A stretch of DNA of 64,000 nucleotides from Anaerolineales bacterium. Lineage in GTDB: Bacteria > Chloroflexota > Anaerolineae > Anaerolineales > Villigracilaceae. The stretch spans positions 1 through 64,000 of the forward strand of contig JANWWK010000003.1 in assembly GCA_025056175.1 (NCBI GenBank). Reading direction: 5' to 3'. A program made the translations under genes and the position numbers. Positions 17,112 through 25,017 of the stretch are shown here, piece by piece. Every line of letters begins with the position of its first letter. The stretch's first letter is position 1. The notes beneath the pieces are model-generated. The model was not told the DNA's origin. It ran no database searches and saw nothing but the letters and a program-made list of their open reading frames with translations.

Positions 17112-19817
17112 ATGCAACTCTCCGAATCCATCCACCTGCTCGGCGACCTGCTGGGCGAAGTTCTATCCGAACTCGAATCGCCGGAGATTTTCCAGGTCGA
17201 GGAACAAATCCGCGCCGAAGCCAAAGCCCGCCGCGCCGGGCAAGAGGGAGCAGAAACGCATCTACAGGCCATCGTAGCAGCACTTTCGCCCTCCGATTTA
17301 CGCGCCGTTGCGGCCGCGTTTGCAACTTATTTTGACCTGGTAAACGTCGTTGAAGAAACCTTCCGTGTTCACGTTTTACGGCAACAAGCGGCAGAGCGAT
17401 ACCCGGCGCCGGTGCATGATTCGATTGAGGAAGCGATTATCCAATTGAAAGAACGGGGCGTCACTCAAGAACAAATGGCCGACCTGCTCGAACATCTTTC
17501 GATTGAACTGGTGTTAACGGCTCATCCCACCGAAGCCCGCCGCCGTACCGTGCTTTCTAAACTGCAACGGATTGCAACGCTCCTGGAAACCTACCATCGA
17601 AACGGCCTCTTACCGCACGAAAAAGAGGCCCTCAAAGACGCCATGCGTGCCGAAATCAGCGCCCTGTGGCTGACCGACCGCGACCGCACTGCTAAACTGG
17701 CCGTAACCGATGAAGTGCGCACCGGGCTATATTTCGTCGAATCGGTGTTCTGGGATGCCATCCCGCGCATCTATGCTGACCTGGACCACGCGCTCGAACG
17801 GCACTATCCTGGCTTACGCGCGCCCCGCGCCTGGCTGACGCTCGGCTCGTGGATTGGCGGCGACCGCGACGGTAACCCCAACGTCACCCGCGAGGTAACC
17901 GCCGAAACCTTGCGCCTGCATCGCGGGCTGACAGTAGAAACCTATCGGCGCACCTTGCAGGATGTGGCGCGCAGCCTGAGCTTGAGCGCCAACCGCCTGC
18001 CCCCACCCGCAGAATTGATAGCATGGGTCGAATCGCGCCGACCATTTCCCGAACACGCCGCTTACATCGCCGAACGGTATGCCGCCGAACCATACCGACT
18101 GGCGCTCACGCTGCTCAGCGCCGAATTGGCCGAAGCTTCGCAAGAAGACATGAAGTCCAACCTGCTGCGTCAACACCCGCGCCCGGCTCGTGTGAGCGTG
18201 GAACTGTTGCGACAGCCATTAGATATGATTGCGGCACACATTCCCGCACGCATTGCGCAGGACAGGCTGCTCACCTTGCGGCGGCAGGTAGAAATTTTTG
18301 GATTACATGCTGCCCGGCTCGACATCCGCGAAGAATCCTCGCGCCTGAACGCTGCCCTGGGAGAAGTGTTGCGCGCCCTGGGGATGTGTCCAAACTTTGA
18401 GCAGCTACCAGCAGAAGAACGCCTGCATCTGCTCAGCCACTTGCTGACCAACCCCCTGCCCGAACTCGCGCCTCGTCCTGGCGTAACAAACGCAACTGCC
18501 GAAACGTGGGCGGTCTTCCAACTTGTCGAACGCGCGCGACGCATTTACGGAGCGGAACTGTTTGGTCCCTTCATCATCTCGATGACCCATTCCGCTGCCG
18601 ATGTGCTGACGGTATTGCTGCTGGCGCGCTGGACAGGCAACACCGGCGGATTTCCGATTTGTCCACTGTTTGAATCGGTAGACGACCTGCGCCGTGCCTC
18701 CGAGATTCTCACTGCGCTCTTTCGCTCAGATATCTACCGTGAAAACCTGTCCGCTTGCGGAAATGAGCAAATGGTGATGATTGGATATTCTGACAGCAAT
18801 AAAGACGGCGGTTACCTGATGGCAAACTGGATGCTGTATCAGGCGCAGGAGGCTGTAACCCGCACAGCGCAGGAATACGGCATTCGGTTGACCATCTTTC
18901 ACGGACGGGGAGGCACCGTAGCGCGCGGCGGCGGACCAGCCAACCGCGCCATTCGCGCTCAGCCAGCCGGAAGCATTCACGGGCGCTTTCGCGTCACCGA
19001 ACAGGGGGAGGTGATTTCTTCACGCTATGCCAACCCTACACTGGCGCACCGTCACCTGGAACAAATTGCCAGTGCCGTGTTGCTGGCTTCGGCGCCGCAC
19101 CCTCACCCCGAAAATATCCCCTCTGCCTGGCGCGCCGCACTCGACCAAATGGCCTCTGCTGCGCATCGCACTTACCGTCAACTGGTATATGAAACGCCAG
19201 GCTTTCTGGAGTTCTGGCAAGCTGTTACGCCAATAGATGAAATCAAACGGCTGCAACTCGGTTCGCGTCCGGCTTCCCGCGCCGCCGTGGCGGATGTCAC
19301 CCGTATCCGCGCCATCCCATGGGTCTTTTCCTGGATGCAGAGTCGCTACAATTTGCCGGGCTGGTACGGACTGGGCAGCGGTCTCTTGTCTGTGCGCGAC
19401 CTGCCACTCTTGCGAGAGATGTATGCCGGATGGGCATTCTTCCGCACCCTGCTCGATAACAGCGAAATTTCGCTGCTCAAAGCCGATATGGACATCGCAG
19501 CACACTATGCCAGCCTGGACCCGCACCCAACGCGCGCGCAAACGCTCTTCCGCCAAATCCGCACAGAATATGACCAGACGCGGGAGGCGGTGCTGAACAT
19601 CAGCGGACATCAAAACCTGCTCGATTCTGAGCCGTATACGCAAACTGCCGTGCGCTTACGCAACCCTTACATTGACCCGCTCAATTTCATCCAGGTCGAA
19701 GTTCTGCGACGTCTGCGCGCCCTGCCTGAGCGTGAATCGCCGCAAGCGGACGCACTGCATCAGGTCATCGTACTCACCATCAACGGGATTGCAGCCGGGC
19801 TGAAGAATACCGGCTGA
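17112..19817 (+). CDS. ppc: Phosphoenolpyruvate carboxylase
   Basis: The 901-residue enzyme makes oxaloacetate from PEP and bicarbonate to refill the citrate cycle. Catalytic signatures are VLTAHPTEARRRTVL (His near 138), GGDRDGNPNVT, MIGYSDSNKDGGYLMANW, the glycine-rich loop FHGRGGTVARGGGP, FRVTEQGEVISSRY, and the C-terminus LTINGIAAGLKNTG, in which the last residues (NTG) are conserved but the usual Gln is Lys. AAAAGGAACC precedes the ATG at 17112. The length and all active-site motifs are intact, so it should be active. The next gene is expressed from its own promoter. Confidence 0.96.
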   Translation: MQLSESIHLLGDLLGEVLSELESPEIFQVEEQIRAEAKARRAGQEGAETHLQAIVAALSPSDLRAVAAAFATYFDLVNVVEETFRVHVLRQQAAERYPAPVHDSIEEAIIQLKERGVTQEQMADLLEHLSIELVLTAHPTEARRRTVLSKLQRIATLLETYHRNGLLPHEKEALKDAMRAEISALWLTDRDRTAKLAVTDEVRTGLYFVESVFWDAIPRIYADLDHALERHYPGLRAPRAWLTLGSWIGGDRDGNPNVTREVTAETLRLHRGLTVETYRRTLQDVARSLSLSANRLPPPAELIAWVESRRPFPEHAAYIAERYAAEPYRLALTLLSAELAEASQEDMKSNLLRQHPRPARVSVELLRQPLDMIAAHIPARIAQDRLLTLRRQVEIFGLHAARLDIREESSRLNAALGEVLRALGMCPNFEQLPAEERLHLLSHLLTNPLPELAPRPGVTNATAETWAVFQLVERARRIYGAELFGPFIISMTHSAADVLTVLLLARWTGNTGGFPICPLFESVDDLRRASEILTALFRSDIYRENLSACGNEQMVMIGYSDSNKDGGYLMANWMLYQAQEAVTRTAQEYGIRLTIFHGRGGTVARGGGPANRAIRAQPAGSIHGRFRVTEQGEVISSRYANPTLAHRHLEQIASAVLLASAPHPHPENIPSAWRAALDQMASAAHRTYRQLVYETPGFLEFWQAVTPIDEIKRLQLGSRPASRAAVADVTRIRAIPWVFSWMQSRYNLPGWYGLGSGLLSVRDLPLLREMYAGWAFFRTLLDNSEISLLKADMDIAAHYASLDPHPTRAQTLFRQIRTEYDQTREAVLNISGHQNLLDSEPYTQTAVRLRNPYIDPLNFIQVEVLRRLRALPERESPQADALHQVIVLTINGIAAGLKNTG

Positions 19818-19830
19818 AGCGTTGTTGTGG

Positions 19831-19836
19831 TTTAAT
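19831..19836 (+). promoter_or_regulatory. -10 element of a probable leaderless promoter for yqeB
   Basis: TTTAAT lies 6 nt before the ATG at 19843; no ribosome-binding site is visible. Confidence 0.45.
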
Positions 19837-19842
19837 CATCCC

Positions 19843-20634
19843 ATGTCTGACATCGTTCTCCTGCGCGGCGGCGGCGACCTGGCAAGCGGTGTTGCCCTGC
19901 GTCTGCACCACGCGGGTTTTGATACCATCATCACCGAGCTGCCGGAACCGCTGGCCGTACGGCGGGCTGTTTCATTTTCAGAAGCTGTGTACGAGGGCGT
20001 TTGGACGGTAGAAGATGTAACCGCCCGGCGCGTGCAAACGCGCGCCGAAGTATTTGCATGCCTGGCACACCGCGAAATTCCTGTGCTGGTAGACCCTGAC
20101 CTGGAGATTATCCCATCGTTAGGACTGGGCATTTCGGCCCTGATAGATGCCCGCCTGCTCAAACAAACCGCCCCATCGCTGAGGGAGAACTACCCGCTGG
20201 TTATCGGCCTGGGGCCCGGTTTTACTGCCGGAGAAAACTGCCACGCCGTCATCGAAACCCAGCGCGGGCATACGCTGGGCAGGGTATACTGGCATGGCGC
20301 AGCCAGCCCCGATAGCGGCCGACCCGAAGGCGACCCACGCCGCGTCTTGCGCGCCCCGTGCGATGGTATCGTGATTGGATGCGCGCAGATTGGAGACCAC
20401 CTGGAGGCTGGCGAGATGATTGCCCAAGTGGAGGGGGAAGCCATCCGGGCGCCTTTTGCCGGGGTGTTGCGCGGGCTGATTCGGCCCGGCATGCAGGTAA
20501 AACAAGGATTGAAAATCGGTGACCTGGACCCGCGCGACCAGCGCGCATATTGTTTTCTGGTCTCCGATAAGGCGCTTGCCATTGGCGGAGGCGTGCTGGA
20601 GGCCCTGCTGCAATTCCAGAGGAGCAAAAAATGA
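19843..20634 (+). CDS. yqeB: Selenium-dependent molybdenum hydroxylase accessory protein YqeB
   Basis: The 263-residue protein opens with a Rossmann-like glycine motif (VLLRGGGDLASGVALRLHHAGF) followed by TELPEPLAVRRAVSFSEAVYEG, the hallmark of the YqeB/EF2563 family. Later features are VIGLGPGFTAGENCHAVIET and a C-terminal half resembling a lipoyl-like fold (IVGVAQIGD-type and GQVKQGLKIGDLDPR-type turns). Members co-occur with xanthine-dehydrogenase-like enzymes carrying a labile selenium cofactor and are thought to mature that site. The start at 19843 is chosen because TTTAAT lies 6 nt before it. It overlaps the YqeC-MocA gene by ATGA. The molybdoenzyme it would serve is not in this window. 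Confidence 0.85.
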   Translation: MSDIVLLRGGGDLASGVALRLHHAGFDTIITELPEPLAVRRAVSFSEAVYEGVWTVEDVTARRVQTRAEVFACLAHREIPVLVDPDLEIIPSLGLGISALIDARLLKQTAPSLRENYPLVIGLGPGFTAGENCHAVIETQRGHTLGRVYWHGAASPDSGRPEGDPRRVLRAPCDGIVIGCAQIGDHLEAGEMIAQVEGEAIRAPFAGVLRGLIRPGMQVKQGLKIGDLDPRDQRAYCFLVSDKALAIGGGVLEALLQFQRSKK

Positions 20635-21998
20635 AGCTGGTGCGCGCACTTCGACTGACCCAAACCGCCATCACGGCATTTGTCGGCGGTGGAGGCAAAA
20701 CCTCGGCGCTCTTCCTGGCGGCACGGGAAAGCGCCCCAGCACTGGTCAGCACGTCCACACACCTGGCAGCGCGGCAAACACAACACGCTGAACGTCATCT
20801 GGTCTGGCAACCAAATGAAAGCGCACCCCATTTAGAAGATATACCCAAAGGCGGCGTCACTCTGGTCACCGGCCCGTACCGGGAAGATATTGCCCGTGTG
20901 ACCGGACTAACACAGGAACAACTGAGTTGGTTGCGCAATTGGGCCACAGCCCAGGGCGTACCGCTTTTTCTGGAGGCAGATGGGTCACGTCAGCGGCCAT
21001 TGAAGGCACCGGCAGCGCACGAACCGGCCATCCCGCCGTTTGCAGACGTGGTGGTCGTGACTGCCGGTATGAAGGGGTTGGGAAAACCGCTGGAGGAGAC
21101 TTTTATCCATCGCCCGCAAATTTTCGGGGCGTTGAGCGGCCTCCACCCAGGAGAACCGGTCAACGAAGACGCGCTGATACAGGTCCTCAAACATCCAGAC
21201 GGTGGTCTGAAGAACATCCCCAACCATGCGCGGCGGGTTGTCCTCCTGAACCAGGCCGATACAGACGATTTACAGGCACGCGCAGGCAAAATGGCATCCC
21301 GGTTGCTGGAAGCCTTCGATGCCGTCGTGATTGCGAGCATACAGCGCAGCGTCGTGTACGCAGCGCAGGAGAAGGTGGCCGGAATCGTTCTGGCGGCAGG
21401 ACAGGCTTCACGCTACGGCGCGCCCAAGCAGTTGTTGGATTTCCAGGGCGAGCCGTTTGTACGTCACACCGCCAAAACAGCACTCTCAGCTGGCCTCTCG
21501 CCGGTGGTGGTTGTGACCGGCGCGTATGCAGAACAGGTGGAGCGTGCTTTGCAGGATTTGCCCGTGCAGATTGCACGCAACGAAAACTGGCAGGAAGGGC
21601 AGGCGGCTTCCGTAAAAGCAGGTTTGATGCAGGCGCTAACACAGGACTCTGATAACACCTCGCGCCACGAGATTGGCGCAGCAATTTTTTTGCTGGCCGA
21701 CCAGCCCCAGGTCACAGTGCCTGTGCTGGTAGCCCTGAAAGAGAGACATGCAGAAGGTTTATTCCCGGTGGTCGCACCACTGATTGCAGGACGGCGGGGT
21801 AACCCGGTCTTATTCGACCGCGATACGTTCCCAGCGCTGATGAACCTGCATGGAGATACCGGTGGACGGGAGGTGATGCGGCAGTTTCCAGTCGAATATC
21901 TCACCTGGCACGATGAGCACCTGTTGCTGGATGTGGATAACGAAGACGATTATCGCAATCTGACCAGAAACAGAGAAACGGTTGAGAGAAACGCATGA
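20631..21998 (+). CDS. Fusion of YqeC (Se-dependent hydroxylase accessory protein) and MocA-like molybdenum-cofactor nucleotidyltransferase
   Basis: Residues about 1-240 form a YqeC-type P-loop protein (AFVGGGGKTSALFLAA, VSTSTHLA, LFLEADGSRQRPLKAPA, VVVVTAGMKGLGKPL, VVLLNQADTDD). Residues about 245-455 form a MobA/MocA-like nucleotidyltransferase (GIVLAAGQASRYGAPKQLLD, VVVVTGAYAEQV, FLLADQPQVTVPVL, RRGNPVLFDRDTF, DVDNEDDY). MocA adds CMP to the molybdenum cofactor; YqeC is linked to selenium-modified molybdenum hydroxylases. YqeC and YgfJ/MocA usually are separate neighbours, so the fusion supports a shared pathway. It is coupled at both ends by ATGA overlaps, to YqeB upstream and to a second MocA-like gene downstream. 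Confidence 0.88.
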   Translation: MKLVRALRLTQTAITAFVGGGGKTSALFLAARESAPALVSTSTHLAARQTQHAERHLVWQPNESAPHLEDIPKGGVTLVTGPYREDIARVTGLTQEQLSWLRNWATAQGVPLFLEADGSRQRPLKAPAAHEPAIPPFADVVVVTAGMKGLGKPLEETFIHRPQIFGALSGLHPGEPVNEDALIQVLKHPDGGLKNIPNHARRVVLLNQADTDDLQARAGKMASRLLEAFDAVVIASIQRSVVYAAQEKVAGIVLAAGQASRYGAPKQLLDFQGEPFVRHTAKTALSAGLSPVVVVTGAYAEQVERALQDLPVQIARNENWQEGQAASVKAGLMQALTQDSDNTSRHEIGAAIFLLADQPQVTVPVLVALKERHAEGLFPVVAPLIAGRRGNPVLFDRDTFPALMNLHGDTGGREVMRQFPVEYLTWHDEHLLLDVDNEDDYRNLTRNRETVERNA

Positions 21999-22606
21999 AC
22001 GGCTCTCCCTCATTGGCTCTCGCCGCAATTGTGCTGGCCGCCGGTCTGTCCCGTCGGATGGGACGCCCCAAGATGCTCTTGCCCTGGCGGGAAACGACGG
22101 TGCTGGGGCGGGTGGCAAAGACGCTGGCCGAAAGCGGGGTGCAGGAAATCGTTATTGTGACCGGCGGAGAACGACCAGCCGTGGAGGCCGAAGCGGCGCA
22201 GCTGGCGCAATTTCTGCCGGTGCGGACGGTGTTCAATCCCCACTACGAAAGCGGGGAGATGATGAGCAGTCTGCGGGTGGGGTTGGCAGCGCTCGGCGCA
22301 GAGATACAGGCCGCGCTCATCGCACCGGGAGACCAGCCGCAATTGAGTCTGGAATCCGCACGGAAAATGGTTTCTACCTGGCAAACCACCGGCGCGCGTC
22401 TGCTTGTTCCAAGTTTCAAGCGACGACGGGGACATCCGTGGCTGGTGCGGCGCGAGATGTGGCCGGAACTGGCACAGGCTGAGACCGCACGAGCCTTTTT
22501 GAACACCCATGCGGACGAGATTCTGTACGTGGAATGTGATGAAACGGTGCTGAAAGATTTGGATACGCCAGAAGATTATGCGCGTGACTTGCAAAATGCC
22601 GTTTGA
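21995..22606 (+). CDS. MocA-like molybdenum-cofactor nucleotidyltransferase (second copy)
   Basis: The 203-residue nucleotidyltransferase has the MobA-type start AAIVLAAGLSRRMGRPKMLLPW, VIVTGGE, NPHYESGEMMSSLRVGL, LIAPGDQPQLSLES, RGHPWLVRREMW and DLDTPEDY. It belongs to the same MocA/YgfJ family as the C-terminal half of the preceding gene, so two related transferases are made from one operon. One may use CTP and the other GTP, or they may serve two cofactor forms; the sequence does not tell. It starts in the ATGA overlap with the fusion gene. Confidence 0.85.
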   Translation: MNGSPSLALAAIVLAAGLSRRMGRPKMLLPWRETTVLGRVAKTLAESGVQEIVIVTGGERPAVEAEAAQLAQFLPVRTVFNPHYESGEMMSSLRVGLAALGAEIQAALIAPGDQPQLSLESARKMVSTWQTTGARLLVPSFKRRRGHPWLVRREMWPELAQAETARAFLNTHADEILYVECDETVLKDLDTPEDYARDLQNAV

Positions 22607-22654
22607 CATGCTATCCTGAAATAGGAGGCGCGTTCACGCTTCCGGGAGGCTGCG

Positions 22655-22936
22655 ATGACAGAACGGGATTTGATGGTAGAGCGAATCCAGAATGCCATGC
22701 AGGCGCTGGAGCGGGCGCACGAGGCCAAAGAAAACTTGAAACAACAGGCCAACAGCGAAACCTTGAGCCAGTTTCAAAAAGAGATGAAGCGACTGGAAGA
22801 AGAATTGCGCCTGCTGAAGCAAATCCTGGAGCATGAAGACACCTACTCGATGGATGAAATTGCCCAGGCGCTGGCCCGAACACTGCACCAGAGCGCAACC
22901 TACCGGCGCATTCCCGAATTCGAGCCCAAAAAGTAA
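22655..22936 (+). CDS. Small coiled-coil protein, unknown function
   Basis: The 93-residue charged helical protein has a strong heptad-like region at about 10-60 (ALERAHEAKENLKQQ ... MKRLEEELRLLKQIL) and a short tail ending EFEPKK. It has no cysteine and no signal peptide. GGGAGG precedes the ATG by 6 nt, so translation should be efficient. It lies 48 nt after the second MocA-like gene and immediately before a terminator, making it the last gene of that operon. I do not recognise the family. Confidence 0.65.
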   Translation: MTERDLMVERIQNAMQALERAHEAKENLKQQANSETLSQFQKEMKRLEEELRLLKQILEHEDTYSMDEIAQALARTLHQSATYRRIPEFEPKK

Positions 22937-22971
22937 CACAGGCAGACGGACAAAACCAAACGGTTTTATCG

Positions 22972-22996
22972 AAAAGCACGGCGTGTCCGTGCTTTT
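22972..22996 (+). terminator. Rho-independent terminator
   Basis: Stem AAAAGCACGG (22972-22981) pairs with CCGTGCTTTT (22987-22996) across a 5-nt loop, followed by TGTTT. It ends the YqeB operon. Confidence 0.85.
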
Positions 22997-23047
22997 TGTT
23001 TGGGGATGGGGTTGTATGTGGTAAACTCGACAAACTTTGGAGGTGTT

Positions 23048-23980
23048 ATGAGATATTTCGTCATCGTCAACCCCATTTCGGGCCGCGGCCTGGGCGAAAA
23101 ATCTATCCCAATCATCGAAAAGCGTTTGCAAGAAGAAAGAGTACCATACCACCTGGCGCGCACCGAGCGGCCCTGGCACGCCGCAGAACTGGCCGAGCAG
23201 GCCGCACGAGAAGGGTACGATGTCATCGTGAGCGCAAGCGGCGACGGGACCTTAAACGAAACCCTTAACGGCCTGATGCGCGCTCGTCAGGCCGGGTTCA
23301 ATCATGCCGCTCTGGGGGTCATCGCCATTGGAACGGGAAATGATTTCGCGGGCGGAGTGGGCATTCCTGCCGATTTTGAACGGAGTTTATCCATTCTGCT
23401 ATCCAACAAACGCCGCAAAATAGATGTTGGCCTGGTGAAAGGCGGCAACTATCCGCAAGGACGTTTCTTCGGAAATGGTATCGGCATCGGGTTCGATGCG
23501 GCTGTGGGTTTTGCAGCTCTGAAAGTACGCTTTTTGCGCGGGTTGCCAGCCTATCTGATTGGCGCTATTCAAACGGTCTTCTTCTACTACACTCCGCCAC
23601 GCCTGCGAATCGAGCTGGACGGCGAGCCTATCGAGCAGTATTCGCTGATGGTTTCGATTATGAACGGTTACCGGATGGGAGGCGGCTTCCGTATGGCCCC
23701 GCACAGTCGTCCTGATGATGGGCTGTTCGACCTGTGCATTGCAGAACAGGCCAGCAAGTTGCGAATTTTTCAGTTGATTCCCATGTTCATTCAGGGGCAG
23801 CAAGAGGGACAGCCGGAAATCAAAATGCGGCGCGCGCGCCAGGTACGGGTGACAGCGCTGGAAGGCGATTTTCCCGCCCATGCGGACGGGGAAACGCTTT
23901 GTACCAACGGCAAAGAATTGATGGTGGAGCTGCACGCAGGGGAACTGGAGGTGGTATGCGGAGCGGGAAGCACGGTCTAA
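23048..23980 (+). CDS. Diacylglycerol/lipid kinase family protein (YegS/BmrU-like)
   Basis: The 310-residue protein has the DAG-kinase catalytic-domain motifs VNPISGRG at the start, VIVSASGDGTLNETLNGL (the GGDGT loop with Ser-Gly replacing Gly-Gly) and GTGNDFAGGVGIP, plus FFGNGIGIGFDAAVGF and a C-terminal beta-sandwich ending in GELEVVCG. It should phosphorylate a membrane lipid. The ATG at 23048 follows an excellent GGAGGTG; in-frame codons upstream (23000) fall in the terminator region. It is monocistronic, convergent with the type VII-like locus 8 nt away, with no terminator between them. Confidence 0.88.
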   Translation: MRYFVIVNPISGRGLGEKSIPIIEKRLQEERVPYHLARTERPWHAAELAEQAAREGYDVIVSASGDGTLNETLNGLMRARQAGFNHAALGVIAIGTGNDFAGGVGIPADFERSLSILLSNKRRKIDVGLVKGGNYPQGRFFGNGIGIGFDAAVGFAALKVRFLRGLPAYLIGAIQTVFFYYTPPRLRIELDGEPIEQYSLMVSIMNGYRMGGGFRMAPHSRPDDGLFDLCIAEQASKLRIFQLIPMFIQGQQEGQPEIKMRRARQVRVTALEGDFPAHADGETLCTNGKELMVELHAGELEVVCGAGSTV

Positions 23981-23988
23981 GGCTTGCC

Positions 23989-25011
23989 CTACCCCTCCAG
24001 GCGCAGCACCACTCTCGGACCCAGGCGGACACGACTACCGCGCGGCAAAGCACACGGGATGTTCGGCGGAATGGCGCCGCTTTCCAGAAACGTACCGTTC
24101 GTGCTTCCCAAATCTGTGATGGTAAATTGAGCCGTCGCCGGGTCGAAGTGAATTTCAGCATGACGGCGTGAAACATCGGCCTCACCACGCAATTGGGGCA
24201 GGTCTCGCCCCAGCAAGTAGGGGAAGGTGAACAATTCCAGGCGCTGACCCAGGTTGGTCGGCTGGCTGGCCTGTTCCACCACCAGCGCAGGATGGGCAGA
24301 CACGGGCGCAGGCACAGGAACAGGCGGCGCAGAGGGCGCAACCGGGGTGGAAGGGCGTGGAGAAGCAGCAGAGACCGGCTGACGTAAATCGGCGCCGGCT
24401 GGTGGATGGGTGAAGAAAGTGAAAGTCACTTTGTTGCGCCCAAACGCCAGTTTATCGCCAGATTTCAACTCCCGTCGCGCATTTACCGGCACTTCCTTGC
24501 CGTTGAGCAGGACGGGGTTGTTCTCGGCCAGCACTTCGAGGTAATAACGTTCCTCCGAAACGATGAACTGCGCATGACGGCGTGAGATGGTCATGCCATC
24601 AGGAATAGATTGCACATTGACCGCCAGAGTCAGGTTATGGTCGGCTTCGTTGGTTGGACGCCCCAACACAGCAGGTTGCCAGGAAATCTCGAACAGCCGC
24701 CCGGTTTTCTCTTCCCGCAGGTACGCAAACTGTTCAGGCCGAAGTGGACGCCGTAAGGTTTGACGAATGTAGTCGAAGACCAGTTCATCTTGTGGCTGGA
24801 TGTCCAGCTGAATCAAGGTGTCGTCCGCTTTGAGTGGTCGGTCATCCCCCTTGAGGTAGATGGCATATTTTTCGGGAGCATCGGCAGGGATGTCATCAAA
24901 TTCTTTAAGAATTTCCCGAATCAGTTCACGGGGGGTAAGCGTACGGCGCACACGGGCGCGTTGACCAGTGTTCTCGAACACATCAATTTTGACATCAATG
25001 TATTCATCCAT
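23989..25011 (-). CDS. Ubiquitin-like (EsaB/YukD-type) domain plus two FHA domains
   Basis: The 340-residue cytosolic protein has three parts. Residues 1-85 look like a beta-grasp ubiquitin-like domain of the YukD/EsaB/EccD-N type (VKIDVFENTGQRARV, YAIYLKGDDRPLKADDTLI, IQPQDELVF). FHA domain 1 spans about 110-205 (LGRPTNEADHN, ISRRHAQFIV, LLNGKEV). A Pro/Ala/Val-rich linker follows (about 210-250). FHA domain 2 spans about 260-340 (LLGRDLPQL, VSRRHAEIHFD, DLGSTNGTF, the consensus GR/SxxH/NG residues). FHA domains bind phosphothreonine. In Firmicutes T7SS the ubiquitin-like protein EsaB is separate and two FHA domains sit at the N-terminus of EssC; here these parts are joined in one protein and the motor lacks FHA. 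It is the last gene of the locus, 6 nt after the motor gene. Confidence 0.8.
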   Translation of the reverse strand: MDEYIDVKIDVFENTGQRARVRRTLTPRELIREILKEFDDIPADAPEKYAIYLKGDDRPLKADDTLIQLDIQPQDELVFDYIRQTLRRPLRPEQFAYLREEKTGRLFEISWQPAVLGRPTNEADHNLTLAVNVQSIPDGMTISRRHAQFIVSEERYYLEVLAENNPVLLNGKEVPVNARRELKSGDKLAFGRNKVTFTFFTHPPAGADLRQPVSAASPRPSTPVAPSAPPVPVPAPVSAHPALVVEQASQPTNLGQRLELFTFPYLLGRDLPQLRGEADVSRRHAEIHFDPATAQFTITDLGSTNGTFLESGAIPPNIPCALPRGSRVRLGPRVVLRLEG

Positions 25012-25017
25012 AGCGGC

